DNA of 64,000 nucleotides from Anaerolineae bacterium (GCA_017303635.1 JAFLCG010000006.1:248001-312000); one strand, 5' to 3'. Positions 9,300-17,896 are shown, counted from the stretch's first letter. Notes: generated by a model not told the origin, from the sequence alone. Numbers and translations are program-made.

Positions 9300-10715
9300 T
9301 TAGCCCCCCGGCGCGGGCGGGAAGAACCCGCTGCCCGCCGCCTGTGGTTGCAGACGCAGGTAGACCACCTGGCCTTCGGTCAGGTCACCCTGCACAGCCG
9401 TAATGCTGCCCTGAGTTAGCCCAACGGTCACATAGACCGGGATGGCTTCGCCGCCCTGATTGGCTACCTGAACAAATTGCCCCTGCTCATCCCGCTGAAT
9501 GGCTTCCGTCGGGACGACCAACACGCCCTCTTCTGCCCCAACCTGAATATCGGCATCCGCGGTCATGCCGGGCAGCACGCGAACGCGGGTATCATCGAGG
9601 GCGACACGGACGGTGTAGGTCACCACACCACTGATGAGGTCACCTGCCGGGGCCACCCGCAGCACACTACCGGTCAGAGTGGCATCATCGACGGCATTCA
9701 AACTGATGTTGACGGGCTGGCCGGACTCCACAGCAGCTATATCAGCCTCGTCCACGTCGACATCCATGTAGAGTTGAGTAACATCCATCAGTGTGAGGGC
9801 CTGGTTTTGCCCGGTCACGCTTTGGCCAACGCTGATGCCCACGTTCGAGATCACACCGGCAAAGGGGGCGGTGATGACTGCATCGGCCAGGGCATTCTGC
9901 GCATTTTCGAGTTCCAACCGACGCTGGTCGAGCAGCGCCTGACTCTGGGCGATGGTTTCGGCAGTCGGCCCGGCCAGGAGCGCATCAAGCGCCGTCTGGG
10001 CCTGATCGAGAGCGGCCTGCGCAGACGCGACACTGAGGGTCTTATCAGCCTCCGACTCGCTCACGGCACAACGCGCCTGAGCGCTATCAAAGCTACTCTG
10101 GGCATCCCGCAGGCGGGTGCTGGCCTCGGCATTGGGGTCAGGCATAAAGGTGGCATCAAACGAGTAGCCGGTGGTGACATAATCATCATAGGCATCCTGC
10201 GCGTTGGTCAGGTTTTGTGCAGCAGCGGTCAGACCGGAGCAACTTTGGGTCACCTGATTGGGAGCATTGGTCGCCTGAAGCTGACTGGTCGCTAACTGCG
10301 CCTGGGCCTGGGCCAGTGACGCTTGAGATCGCGCAATTTCCTCGGCGGTGGGCGGTGCGATGAGCGCGTCAAAGCTGGCCTGCTGCTGCGCCAGGGCCTG
10401 CTCACGCAAGCGCACCTGATATTCCAGGTCGCTGGTATCCAGCGAGGCGAGCACGTCTCCAGCGCGGACGAGCGTGCCTTCTTCGACCGCAATCTGCTGC
10501 ACGATGCCGCTGGTACCGAAGGTCAGCACCAGACTCTGCGCAGGAACAATCGTGCCAGAGCTTTCGACCAGGATCTGTAAATCGGCCCGTTGGACGGTGC
10601 CGGTTTCATCACTGGTCTGAGCATCGGCGCGGTTTGATGCGCCACCCATCCATAACGGTATTGCTACCAGCCCGACGACCAGCAGTACTACCCCACCCAT
10701 CATCCACTTCCGCAT
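9300..10715 (-). CDS. MacA/HlyD-type periplasmic adaptor (membrane fusion protein)
   Basis: 471 residues, first gene of the three-gene export operon. An N-terminal membrane anchor ([17 protein letters not shown]) is followed by a biotinyl/lipoyl half-motif ([22 protein letters not shown]). A long Gln/Ala-rich coiled-coil hairpin (about 80-270) comes next, interrupted by an insert with one cysteine. The second lipoyl half ([20 protein letters not shown]) and beta-barrel regions (about 300-460) complete the fold. The very C-terminus is Pro/Gly-rich. The start is supported by GAGGAGG 8 nt upstream of ATG. In a single-membrane cell such adaptors work with the permease without a TolC. The substrate is unknown. 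Confidence 0.9.
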   Translation of the reverse strand: MRKWMMGGVVLLVVGLVAIPLWMGGASNRADAQTSDETGTVQRADLQILVESSGTIVPAQSLVLTFGTSGIVQQIAVEEGTLVRAGDVLASLDTSDLEYQVRLREQALAQQQASFDALIAPPTAEEIARSQASLAQAQAQLATSQLQATNAPNQVTQSCSGLTAAAQNLTNAQDAYDDYVTTGYSFDATFMPDPNAEASTRLRDAQSSFDSAQARCAVSESEADKTLSVASAQAALDQAQTALDALLAGPTAETIAQSQALLDQRRLELENAQNALADAVITAPFAGVISNVGISVGQSVTGQNQALTLMDVTQLYMDVDVDEADIAAVESGQPVNISLNAVDDATLTGSVLRVAPAGDLISGVVTYTVRVALDDTRVRVLPGMTADADIQVGAEEGVLVVPTEAIQRDEQGQFVQVANQGGEAIPVYVTVGLTQGSITAVQGDLTEGQVVYLRLQPQAAGSGFFPPAPGG

Positions 10716-10764
10716 GACTGAAACCTCCTCGCATTAAGCTTGATGGTCTCAGTCTGGCAAAGAC

Positions 10765-10786
10765 TTATGGAGAAGTTATGGAGAAC
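10765..10786. promoter_or_regulatory. Two 11-bp direct repeats upstream of the export operon
   Basis: TTATGGAGAAG is followed immediately by TTATGGAGAAC (10 of 11 bases identical), 50-71 bp upstream of the adaptor start. Head-to-tail sites with an 11-bp period are typical of OmpR/PhoB-family regulators. A regulator of that family is encoded at 3222-3929. The functional link is inferred. Confidence 0.4.
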
Positions 10787-10897
10787 TGGTAGCAATGCTG
10801 TGGAAAGCGCAGGGGAATCAAAACGGCATCTCAACCGATGCCGTCATATGCAAGATTTGCCGTAAAGCATTTCGCAGGGGGCTGGCGAATAGGTGAA

Positions 10898-11875
10898 TCA
10901 ATAGCCTTTGCCGGATGCGCCCACGCTTTCGCCGCGCTCGGCCTTAACGATCATGACCCCGGCGCTGGCCCCAATGCGCGTGGCACCGGCTTCGACCATG
11001 GCCTGGGCATCGGCATAATTGCGGACTCCACCGGAGGCTTTGACGCCAATCTCCGGACCAACTACTTTCCGCATGAGGGCGACATCGCCCACGGTCGCGC
11101 CGCCTCCACCAAAGCCAGTGCTGGTCTTGACGAAGTCCGCGCCGGCTACTTTGCAGACCTGGGCGGCGATGACTTTTTCTTCGTCATTGAGCTTGGAGGT
11201 CTCGAAGATGACTTTACAGATGACGTTATGCGCGTGGCAGGTTTTGACGACGGTGGCAATATCGTGGTGCAACGCCTTCAAGTCGCGGCTTTTGAGTGCG
11301 CCGATGTTCAGCACCATATCGATCTCATTGGCCCCGTTCTGGATCGCCAGTTGGGCTTCATAAGCCTTGACCTCAGCCGGTGATGCACCCAGGGGAAAAC
11401 CGACGACGGTACACACCGCTACATCGCTGCCCTTGAGCAAATCAGCACAGAGGGGCACATAGGCGCTGTTGACGCAGACCGAAGCGAAGTGGTATTCCCG
11501 CGCTTCCCGGCAGAGCTGACTGACTTCGGCGGCGCTGGCATCCGGTTTGAGCAGGGTGTGGTCGATATACCGGGCGATGCTCAGGTCACGGGGAATAAAA
11601 CCTAACCCGGCGCTGATGCGTCCCGCGCCGGTGCTAACCACCTGCTTCACCCGGTCGGCACAATCCCGCACACAGCGCCCGTCGGCGCATTCACAGCAAC
11701 CGGGACCACAACCTTCTTTTACTTTAGCGAGCATCGCACCCGCATAGGATGTTGGCGCAGGAGGTGTCGGGGCTGCTGGTGCGGCAGCCGCTTTGGTGCC
11801 GCCCATCTGAGTCATGACTTCGCGGGTGATCTGCTCGACCAGGGTTTGAAATTCAGCGTTGGATAGTCGGTTCAT
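10898..11875 (-). CDS. deoC: Deoxyribose-phosphate aldolase with microcompartment-cargo-like N-terminal extension
   Basis: 325 residues against about 220-250 for ordinary DeoC. The aldolase barrel (about 95-320) is intact: Asp186 (NEIDMVLNIG), Schiff-base Lys250 (FVKTSTGF) and Lys279 (VKASGGVR). It cleaves 2-deoxyribose 5-phosphate to glyceraldehyde 3-phosphate and acetaldehyde. The extra N-terminus has three parts: a predicted amphipathic helix (about 1-25), an Ala/Pro linker (about 28-43), and a cysteine cluster with six Cys between residues 56 and 72 (C-x3-CC-x-C-x4-C-x3-C). A helix plus flexible linker is how microcompartment cargo is tagged, and DeoC with RpiB are the signature pair of sugar-phosphate-utilising compartments. 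The gene follows rpiB by 3 bp. No shell gene is in the window. Confidence 0.93.
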   Translation of the reverse strand: MNRLSNAEFQTLVEQITREVMTQMGGTKAAAAPAAPTPPAPTSYAGAMLAKVKEGCGPGCCECADGRCVRDCADRVKQVVSTGAGRISAGLGFIPRDLSIARYIDHTLLKPDASAAEVSQLCREAREYHFASVCVNSAYVPLCADLLKGSDVAVCTVVGFPLGASPAEVKAYEAQLAIQNGANEIDMVLNIGALKSRDLKALHHDIATVVKTCHAHNVICKVIFETSKLNDEEKVIAAQVCKVAGADFVKTSTGFGGGGATVGDVALMRKVVGPEIGVKASGGVRNYADAQAMVEAGATRIGASAGVMIVKAERGESVGASGKGY

Positions 11876-11878
11876 GGT

Positions 11879-12556
11879 TTATGATTTCCTGAATTGTTCA
11901 TCAACCGCAACAATCTTATCGACGCGCTTCTGATGCCGCCCACCGCCGAAATCCGTTTTGAGCCAGACCTCGACAATTTGCTTGGCCAGTGCCGTGCCGA
12001 TCAGCCCAGCCCCAAGGGTCAGGTAGTTGGCGTCGTTATGTTCGCGGCTGTTGACCGCTGTGGCGTAGTCGTAGCACAGAGCCGCCCGGACACCCGGCAC
12101 CTTATTGGCGACCATACACGAACCGATGCCTGCCCCATCAATCATGATGCCACGCCAGGCTCGACCAGCCCGCACCAGTTCCGCAACTGCCAGCGCGTAA
12201 TCCGGATAATCGACGGCATCGGTGCTGCCGGTGCCACAATCGATGACCGTGTAACTCTTTTGCAAATCGGCTTTGAGGGTTTCTTTCAGCGGGAATCCGC
12301 CATGATCGGCTCCAATCGCCACGACCGGACGTTCTCCCGGCGCAACCGCCGGTCGGCCTTCGACCAGTTTCACCCGGCGTTCGACCGCCAAGGCCCGCGC
12401 CAGCGGCGTCACCAGCGCACCCGGCGGGACGTTCAGCGTACTCCCCTCGGCGGCAGCGCTGACCGCTGCTTCATCAATGATCGGACGCGGAGATTCACCC
12501 AGATGCTGGCGTAAGGCCTCGGCAACGGCGCGGCGAATCGCTTCGGAATCAGCCAT
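11879..12556 (-). CDS. rpiB: RpiB-family sugar-phosphate isomerase with N-terminal extension
   Basis: 225 residues; the RpiB/LacAB core begins near residue 77 (VVAIGADHGGFPLK). The core has DYPDYA, ANKVPGVRAALCYD and the substrate-binding REHNDANYLTLGA. RpiB interconverts ribose 5- and ribulose 5-phosphate. The segment IMIDGAGIGSC has Asp140 where E. coli RpiB carries its catalytic Cys in the ICGTGIG motif, so chemistry or substrate may differ. The first 22 residues form a predicted amphipathic helix and are followed by an Ala/Pro-rich linker with a VTPLARALA motif. This resembles encapsulation-type extensions on microcompartment cargo. It is the first gene of a two-gene operon with deoC; AGGGAG precedes the ATG and a TATAAT box lies about 27 bp upstream. 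Confidence 0.9.
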   Translation of the reverse strand: MADSEAIRRAVAEALRQHLGESPRPIIDEAAVSAAAEGSTLNVPPGALVTPLARALAVERRVKLVEGRPAVAPGERPVVAIGADHGGFPLKETLKADLQKSYTVIDCGTGSTDAVDYPDYALAVAELVRAGRAWRGIMIDGAGIGSCMVANKVPGVRAALCYDYATAVNSREHNDANYLTLGAGLIGTALAKQIVEVWLKTDFGGGRHQKRVDKIVAVDEQFRKS

Positions 12557-12582
12557 GGAATCACACTCCCTGAATAGAGGGG

Positions 12583-12588
12583 ATTATA
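12583..12588 (-). promoter_or_regulatory. Probable -10 box of rpiB-deoC
   Basis: TATAAT on the minus strand, 27 bp before the rpiB start, giving a leader of about 20 nt that contains AGGGAG. No good -35 box is seen at 17 bp (TGCATA at 16 bp is weak). Confidence 0.4.
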
Positions 12589-12727
12589 GACTGTCCGCCC
12601 GATTTATGCAGGCGCGGGCTGAATGGAACCCAAGCGCAGGATTGAACGTCTTGGATTCGTGATACGTAATGTATCAAGTCCGAACACTTCGTATTGAAAG
12701 ATGAGTTTAGTTTGACAAGGAGCTATG

Positions 12728-13666
12728 ATGTACCTGCGTTCGTTCATGAGTATATTTTTCATCGCCTTGCAACTGATGACCATCGGCTTGGCGGTTGCTC
12801 AATCAGAGCCGACCTCCACCCCACCACTGGATAGCGGCATGCTGACACCTGTCCCACCCTATGCCACTTGGGAAGGGTCCTTCCGGCTGCGGGCCGGTGT
12901 GCCGTTCGCATGGCTGCGCCAAGACCCATTCAGCACTGGCGCTGTCGTTGCCACGGTCCCGGCAGGTGGAGCCGTGCAGGCATTGGTCGGGGCCAATGCA
13001 GGACAAGTCTACGACGGCACACAATGGTGGGGGTATGTTATCAGTCAACGAGGCCAAGGCTGGGTAGAACTTAACTCACTAGAACTGGTTCCTAATTTAT
13101 CGCTGGAAACACCGAATGCCGTCAGCCCACAAAATTGGCAGGTCAATAACGTGGTGCGAGTCAAGGCCAGCGTGCCATTTGCCTGGATTCGCTCCGATAT
13201 GAATGGCGACGCCAGTTCTGCTGGCGATGCCTCCAACATTCTGGGCACTTACCCATCCGGGACACGCTTTGTCATTGTGGCCGGGGCGAATCTTGGACGG
13301 CAAATCTGGTGGCAGGTGCGTGACCCGAACAGCACGACAGTAGGCTTCGTAGAACAATCGTCGCTGGAATTCGTTCGCTCGCGCCCGAACTTCACAGTAT
13401 CACCACTCCCACCGTCAAGCTGGCGCTCCGGTTTCTCCCTTCGGCTGAAACCTTCTGTCCCGTTCCTATGGATTCGCTCCGCGCCCAATTCCAATGCAGG
13501 CATTGTGTACACTATCCAACGTGGTGGCGAAGTCGTCCTCTCAGGCACCGATGTGCAGAATGATGGTGTCCAGAACTGGAGGCAGGTCAGTCTCGGAAAC
13601 GCACCAATTAACGGGTGGGTTGAGGAGAACGCACTTCAGTTCAGCCGCATCTGGACCCAATTCTGA
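12728..13666 (+). CDS. Secreted protein with three SH3-like repeats
   Basis: About 312 residues. A signal peptide (hydrophobic run ending AVAQS) is followed by three repeats of about 85 residues. Each begins with a motif of the form FRLRAGVPFAWLRQDP / VRVKASVPFAWIRSD / FSLRLKPSVPFLWIRSAP and later carries a Trp-rich W-x-V segment and GWVE(E/L)N. These look like bacterial SH3 domains, usually involved in binding cell wall or sugars outside the cell. The specific ligand is not evident. AAGGAG is 2 nt before the ATG at 12725 but 5 nt before the ATG at 12728, so the second is preferred. A 17-bp palindrome (TGATAC-N5-GTATCA, 12660-12676) lies upstream and could be an operator. Confidence 0.8.
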   Translation: MYLRSFMSIFFIALQLMTIGLAVAQSEPTSTPPLDSGMLTPVPPYATWEGSFRLRAGVPFAWLRQDPFSTGAVVATVPAGGAVQALVGANAGQVYDGTQWWGYVISQRGQGWVELNSLELVPNLSLETPNAVSPQNWQVNNVVRVKASVPFAWIRSDMNGDASSAGDASNILGTYPSGTRFVIVAGANLGRQIWWQVRDPNSTTVGFVEQSSLEFVRSRPNFTVSPLPPSSWRSGFSLRLKPSVPFLWIRSAPNSNAGIVYTIQRGGEVVLSGTDVQNDGVQNWRQVSLGNAPINGWVEENALQFSRIWTQF

Positions 13667-13673
13667 TCTTTAT

Positions 13674-13696
13674 GAGGCAGATTAATGACCTGCCTC
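13674..13696. terminator. Hairpin between convergent genes
   Basis: GAGGCAG...CTGCCTC with a 9-nt loop between two converging stop codons. No clear T-run; it may serve both strands. Confidence 0.4.
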
Positions 13697-15093
13697 TACG
13701 GCACCAATACCATAATCGGTTCGGTGTGGATGGTGACGCGTTCCAACTGTGGCATTTCGGCGCGGAGCAGGGTCTCTGCGCTTTCGGCAATCTGGTGGGC
13801 AGCCTCGACGGAAAGCTGGGCAGGCAGATGGACGTGCAGGCTGAGCGCGACTCCGCTGGCACCGGGATAGACATGCAGATGATGCCAATTGGCATCCGGA
13901 TAGACCGTCTGCAAACGGACAAGGGCACGTTCAGCCAGTTCGCGGGCCATTTCTGGAAAGGACTCATCATCGATCCCGGCTGGCTCAATTTGACGCGGTT
14001 CGATGTGGGTCAAGACTTCGCTCACCTCGGGTAAGGCGGTACGGATTTCCTGTTCCAACTGCGTCACCGAGGTGTGGGCTTCGGCCAGGGTCTGGCTGGG
14101 TGGCACCTCAACGTGCAGCTCCAGCAGGCGACCCTGGGTGCTATCCACCAACCGTACTTCATGCGTGCTCAAGCCGAGGGCATCGGCCCGCGCCCGCGCC
14201 ACCTGCATCGGATCAGAGACCTGTTTTTCAGCCGGTATAAAGTGGACTTCGACTTCGACCAAGCCAGGAATTCGCTGAGCCATTTCCGCCCGAATAGCAC
14301 CAGCAATAGCTTCGGTCTGGTCAGCAGTCGCATAGGGATCAACCTGCACATCCAGGTCAACATGAGTGGAATCCAGCGGGCCACGGCTGCGCGCCCGCAC
14401 CACTCGATCGACGGCGGGTAGGGCTTCCGCCCAACGCGTCAGGGCTTCAGGAGTATAGGGAGCCGTATCCACTAAGACGCCCCCCGCCTGGCTCAACACC
14501 CCCCAGGCAACCCGCACGATGAGGATGACAATCACTCCCGCAGCGACCAGATCAACCCAGGCCCAGCCAAAAGCGACTTGCAAGGCCATACTCGCCAGGA
14601 CGGAAAGACTAACAAAGACATCAGTGCGGGTATGAGCGGCATCAGCCGTGAGCAGTTCAGATTGCAGGCGGCGGCCTGCGCGGCTTTCATAGGTGGTAAT
14701 GCCGATGTTCACCAGCAGCGTAACCAGCATGATGATGAAGCTGAGTGGAGTCAGGGTTGGTTCAGAGGACTCCCCCATGAGCCGGCCGAGCGCGCTGCTG
14801 AAGATCTCCCAAGCGACCACCAGCAAAAAAGCGCCAATGCCCAGGGCCGCTACCGTTTCATAGCGGCGATGCCCGTAGGGATGATCCGCATCCGGAGGGC
14901 GTGCCGCCAGCCGATTGGCTACCAGCGCCACCACGTTTGAAGATCCATCGACCAATGAATGAAAGCCATCGGCCAGAATAGCCAGTGCGCCGGTCAGTGT
15001 ACCGATACCAATTTTGCTGAAGGCTACCAACAAGTTGAGAACCAGGGTAATGAGCAAGACTTGCCGGACTTCGTTGCGCGTTGAAACAGCCAT
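13696..15093 (-). CDS. Cation diffusion facilitator with three C-terminal ZT-dimer-like domains
   Basis: About 465 residues from the chosen ATG (MAVSTRNEV). An in-frame ATG 156 bp upstream would add a repeat-derived, non-homologous-looking N-terminus and is rejected. Six TM helices (about 1-200) carry the paired HxxxD metal sites (GFHSLVDG and AHTRTDVF). CDF proteins export Zn2+, Fe2+, Co2+ or Mn2+ in exchange for protons. The cytoplasmic part is unusually long, with three ferredoxin-like dimerisation units in series (about 210-295, 300-375 and 385-465). Each has an L-x-V-x-(V/L) strand pattern and a terminal (V/I)-x-(T)H-(I/T)-x-P motif. Members normally have one such domain. The metal cannot be told. 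Confidence 0.88.
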   Translation of the reverse strand: MAVSTRNEVRQVLLITLVLNLLVAFSKIGIGTLTGALAILADGFHSLVDGSSNVVALVANRLAARPPDADHPYGHRRYETVAALGIGAFLLVVAWEIFSSALGRLMGESSEPTLTPLSFIIMLVTLLVNIGITTYESRAGRRLQSELLTADAAHTRTDVFVSLSVLASMALQVAFGWAWVDLVAAGVIVILIVRVAWGVLSQAGGVLVDTAPYTPEALTRWAEALPAVDRVVRARSRGPLDSTHVDLDVQVDPYATADQTEAIAGAIRAEMAQRIPGLVEVEVHFIPAEKQVSDPMQVARARADALGLSTHEVRLVDSTQGRLLELHVEVPPSQTLAEAHTSVTQLEQEIRTALPEVSEVLTHIEPRQIEPAGIDDESFPEMARELAERALVRLQTVYPDANWHHLHVYPGASGVALSLHVHLPAQLSVEAAHQIAESAETLLRAEMPQLERVTIHTEPIMVLVP

Positions 15094-15249
15094 GTTGGAG
15101 TTCACCGTTCTCAGTTCACGGTACACCGTGAAGTACACCGAGCAAGCAGCAACAGACGCTACTAAATCCAGCGTAGGGGCAAGATAGGGTTTTCGACAAT
15201 CGGGAATTTGAAAGTTAGACGAGGCTTGATCTGATGCAGTGAAAGGCAC

Positions 15250-15624
15250 TCATGCGGATTGAGGAGTCTGCAAACGACCTACAAGCGAGAGCAACATACT
15301 GGGCATCACCGGCTTGACGAGGAAAAACTCAACACCGAGCGCTTCGCAGGCATCGCGGTACTGTTCTTCCGCAGAGACCACGATGATGCTGGTCCCACGC
15401 TGCTTCAATACAGCGCAGCGGTCACGCAGCAGATCAAGCCCATCACCATCGGGCAATCGCATATCGAGAATAATGACAGCATAGGGATGCATATCAAACA
15501 ACACGCGCGCATTGGCCAAAGTCGTCACCGGTGTGACAGCATAGCCCCCGCGGATCAAGACTTTGCTGAACATACTGTTCAGGCCGGGATTATCTTCCAC
15601 AAGAAGGATTTGATTGGAACGCAT
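15250..15624 (-). CDS. Single-domain response regulator
   Basis: A 124-residue stand-alone receiver domain. The acidic pair is in VEDNPG, the phospho-acceptor Asp in ILDMRLPDGDG, the switch Ser in VVSAEEQ, and the conserved Lys-Pro in FLVKPV. There is no output domain, so it acts by protein contact or in a phosphorelay. No kinase gene is adjacent. It lies upstream of the CDF gene on the same strand, separated by about 156 bp of repeat-like sequence. Confidence 0.9.
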   Translation of the reverse strand: MRSNQILLVEDNPGLNSMFSKVLIRGGYAVTPVTTLANARVLFDMHPYAVIILDMRLPDGDGLDLLRDRCAVLKQRGTSIIVVSAEEQYRDACEALGVEFFLVKPVMPSMLLSLVGRLQTPQSA

Positions 15625-15735
15625 GGCAGCCCCACCTAGCTGTTTTCTGAGCAGGTACTTTTAGCCACAGGTTAGCATCAGCCAGGTAGAGGATGTTTAA
15701 GAATCTGTGAATTATTTGCGAATTCACTATCCTGA

Positions 15736-16626
15736 TTACAAAACCATCTCGCCGCGCAGCACTGTGACAGCCGTTCCACCCACGCGTACCGTCTCAATGG
15801 CATCCGGCGGGCCGACCACTTCCACCTCGGCAATGCCAGGGCGACCCAGCCAATGCCCCTGCTCGGCGCGGAAGCGGGGTGAAGTAATCAAGCCATAGTG
15901 CCAGAGGTAGGCTGCCATGCCACCGGTAGCAGAACCCGTGAAGGAGTCTTCCATCGTATCCGGCGGGAGACCGAAGTGGCGGGCGTAGGTATCCCCAGCA
16001 GCGGTAGCTCCACCCAGGCAGAACAGATGTGGGCTGAACCAATCACCCGCTGCCCGCAGCGCCGCGTAACGAGACAGATCCGGAGTCAGGCGGCGCAGGG
16101 CATCGTGATCGCGCACCGGGATCATCAACTGCGGAGTGCCGGTGCTGACCGTCTGGATGACCGCACCGGGCAGCACATCAGCCGAGGTCAGACCAAAGGC
16201 AGGCATCACCTCGGCAGGATCATGGACTGTGCTAAATACTGGCACTTTCTGCGACATGGTAATCCGAGTCGGCTGACCAGCCTGGGAAACAATTTCGATG
16301 GGGATCGGCCCGACTTTCAGTTCAAGCGTGATTTGAGTGCGCTGCCCCGTCAAGCGGATGTGACCGGTTTCGATGAGCGCATGAATGGTGGCGATGGTGG
16401 GATGCCCGGCCAGCGGAATTTCTTCTGCCGGGGTGAAGTAGCGCGCACCAACATCGGCAACGCTGGTACTGACGACAAAAGCGGTCTCCGAAAGGTTCAT
16501 CTCTCGGGCGATGGCCAGACGGGTCACATCATCCAGATCATCCGCCTGGAAGACGATGGCACAGGGATTGCCGCCGAGCGGCGTGGTAGTAAACGCATCC
16601 ACCTGCATAAACGGATACACGGGCAT
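15736..16626 (-). CDS. PhzF-family isomerase/epimerase-like protein
   Basis: 296 residues, full length for the PhzF (diaminopimelate-epimerase-like) family. Diagnostic are GGNPCAIVF near the N-terminus, the active-site glutamate in NLSETAFV, the phosphate/ligand loop LAGHPTIATIHAL, and the C-terminal EDSFTGSATGGMAAYL. The family includes phenazine-biosynthesis isomerases and many housekeeping enzymes of unknown substrate; nothing nearby suggests phenazine synthesis. AAGGAG lies 6 nt before the ATG. It is a single-gene unit. Confidence 0.92.
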   Translation of the reverse strand: MPVYPFMQVDAFTTTPLGGNPCAIVFQADDLDDVTRLAIAREMNLSETAFVVSTSVADVGARYFTPAEEIPLAGHPTIATIHALIETGHIRLTGQRTQITLELKVGPIPIEIVSQAGQPTRITMSQKVPVFSTVHDPAEVMPAFGLTSADVLPGAVIQTVSTGTPQLMIPVRDHDALRRLTPDLSRYAALRAAGDWFSPHLFCLGGATAAGDTYARHFGLPPDTMEDSFTGSATGGMAAYLWHYGLITSPRFRAEQGHWLGRPGIAEVEVVGPPDAIETVRVGGTAVTVLRGEMVL

Positions 16627-16750
16627 AGACAGCTCCTTAGCATCATTCCAATCTCACGTTGAGCCATTTACTATGCTCATTAGAGAGGAGGCGACCGGTT
16701 AAATATACCGTAGGACCTGGCTACTTAGGAACTCATCACCACCAACAAAA

Positions 16751-16780
16751 CGGGGGATGAGCCTGAATGCCCATCCCCCG
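16751..16780 (-). terminator. Intrinsic terminator of the DUF2892 gene
   Basis: CGGGGGATG and CATCCCCCG form a 9-bp stem; on the minus strand it is followed by TTTTGTT. It lies about 50 bp after the stop of the small membrane protein gene. Confidence 0.7.
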
Positions 16781-16831
16781 GATAAAACTATGCTCGTTCG
16801 GATGCAGCCTGTTTGCGAGGCTGCGTCGACA

Positions 16832-17029
16832 CTAACCCCGATTCGTCTGCACCGGGCAGGTGCTGATCCCGAAGATGGCGTACAACGGGCAGAAACCGAC
16901 CAGCGCTGTCGCCAGCGGGATGATCGCGATCAATCCCAACCAGCTCTGGAAGTACACTCCAGCGGCGGCGATGGCGATGCCCAGGACGATGCGGATAATC
17001 CGATCCATGTTACCTTCATTGCGCTTCAT
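16832..17029 (-). CDS. DUF2892/YgaP-like small membrane protein
   Basis: A 65-residue protein with two hydrophobic segments (IVLGIAIAAAGVYF and LIAIIPLATALVGFCPLYAIFG). N-terminal MDRIIRIVLG, central FCPLYAIFGISTC and a cysteine in each of the last motifs are the DUF2892 pattern, also found as the membrane tail of YgaP sulfurtransferases. The role is unknown, possibly linked to thiol or sulfur transfer. AAGGAG precedes the ATG by 7 nt. A hairpin terminator lies downstream. Confidence 0.85.
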   Translation of the reverse strand: MKRNEGNMDRIIRIVLGIAIAAAGVYFQSWLGLIAIIPLATALVGFCPLYAIFGISTCPVQTNRG

Positions 17030-17194
17030 GGTGCTGCTCCTTGTGTGTATAGTCGGTCGTTTCAGTTCGCTCTACACATTGGATGCAGACTGCCGCGAAA
17101 GGTTACAACCAATTTTCCATTGCTTTTGCGACCTATGCGCCTTTGTGGTTAAGATTTCGCCTGTTATCACTGACCCATCATCAAGGGAACGCCC

Positions 17195-17896
17195 ATGATA
17201 GACCGCATTGCACTCGTCACTGGAGCCGGGCAGGGGATCGGTCGGGCCATTGCTCTACGACTGGCGGCAGGGGGCATCACCCCTATTCTGGTCGGGCGTA
17301 CCGCTGCCAAACTGGAAGCGGTTGCCGCAGAGATCACTGCTGCCGGGGGTCAGGCCCAGGTGGCTGCACTCGACGTGACCGACAGCACTGCCCTCCGGGC
17401 GCTGGCTGACCACATTGGCGATCAGCCACTGGATGCGCTCATCCACTGCGCCGGGGAGGCCCTCGTCCGCCCGCTGACCGAATCCACCGAGGCTGATTGG
17501 GACCGCGTCCATGCCGTCAATCTGAAAGCACCCTTCCTGCTGGTCAAGGCTTTCCTGCCACATCTCAAGCGCAGCACCAATGCCAGCGTCCTGCACATCG
17601 GCTCCATAACCGTCTACGTTGGTGCGCCGGGCGTCGCAGCTTACACCGCTTCCAAAACCGGCTTGCTTGGTTTCACCCGTTCGCTGGCGGCTGAACTCAA
17701 GCCGGATGGGATTCGGGTGGTGCTGCTTTCACCCGGCCCGGCAGATACCCCGATGCGTTGGGCGGCTACGCCGGATTATGATCGGGCGCTGCTCATCCAA
17801 CCGGATGTGGTGGCAGAGACGGCCTGGCACCTGATTAATCTGCCGCGCGGGGTTACCACCGGCGATGTGCTGATCGAATCGCTGGCCATGTTGTAA
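17195..17896 (+). CDS. Short-chain dehydrogenase/reductase
   Basis: 233 residues, a classical SDR. The nucleotide-binding motif is TGAGQGIG (9-16), the structural CAG is at 85-87, and the catalytic residues are Ser137 (IGSITVYVG), Tyr150 and Lys154 (YTASK). Arg35 in LVGRT after beta-2 suggests NADP(H). Closest in style to 3-oxoacyl-ACP-reductase-like SDRs, but the substrate is not defined by context. The acetyltransferase gene starts 88 bp downstream on the same strand. Confidence 0.92.
   Translation: MIDRIALVTGAGQGIGRAIALRLAAGGITPILVGRTAAKLEAVAAEITAAGGQAQVAALDVTDSTALRALADHIGDQPLDALIHCAGEALVRPLTESTEADWDRVHAVNLKAPFLLVKAFLPHLKRSTNASVLHIGSITVYVGAPGVAAYTASKTGLLGFTRSLAAELKPDGIRVVLLSPGPADTPMRWAATPDYDRALLIQPDVVAETAWHLINLPRGVTTGDVLIESLAML

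Noticed and set aside
12660..12676. Palindrome TGATAC-N5-GTATCA as a firm operator
   Set aside because: Arms are only 6 bp and a single copy was seen; it is mentioned with the SH3 gene but not called separately.
15093..15249. N-terminal extension of the CDF protein up to 15249
   Set aside because: The added residues derive from short-word repeats, have no CDF similarity, and the usual CDF opening begins at the internal Met.
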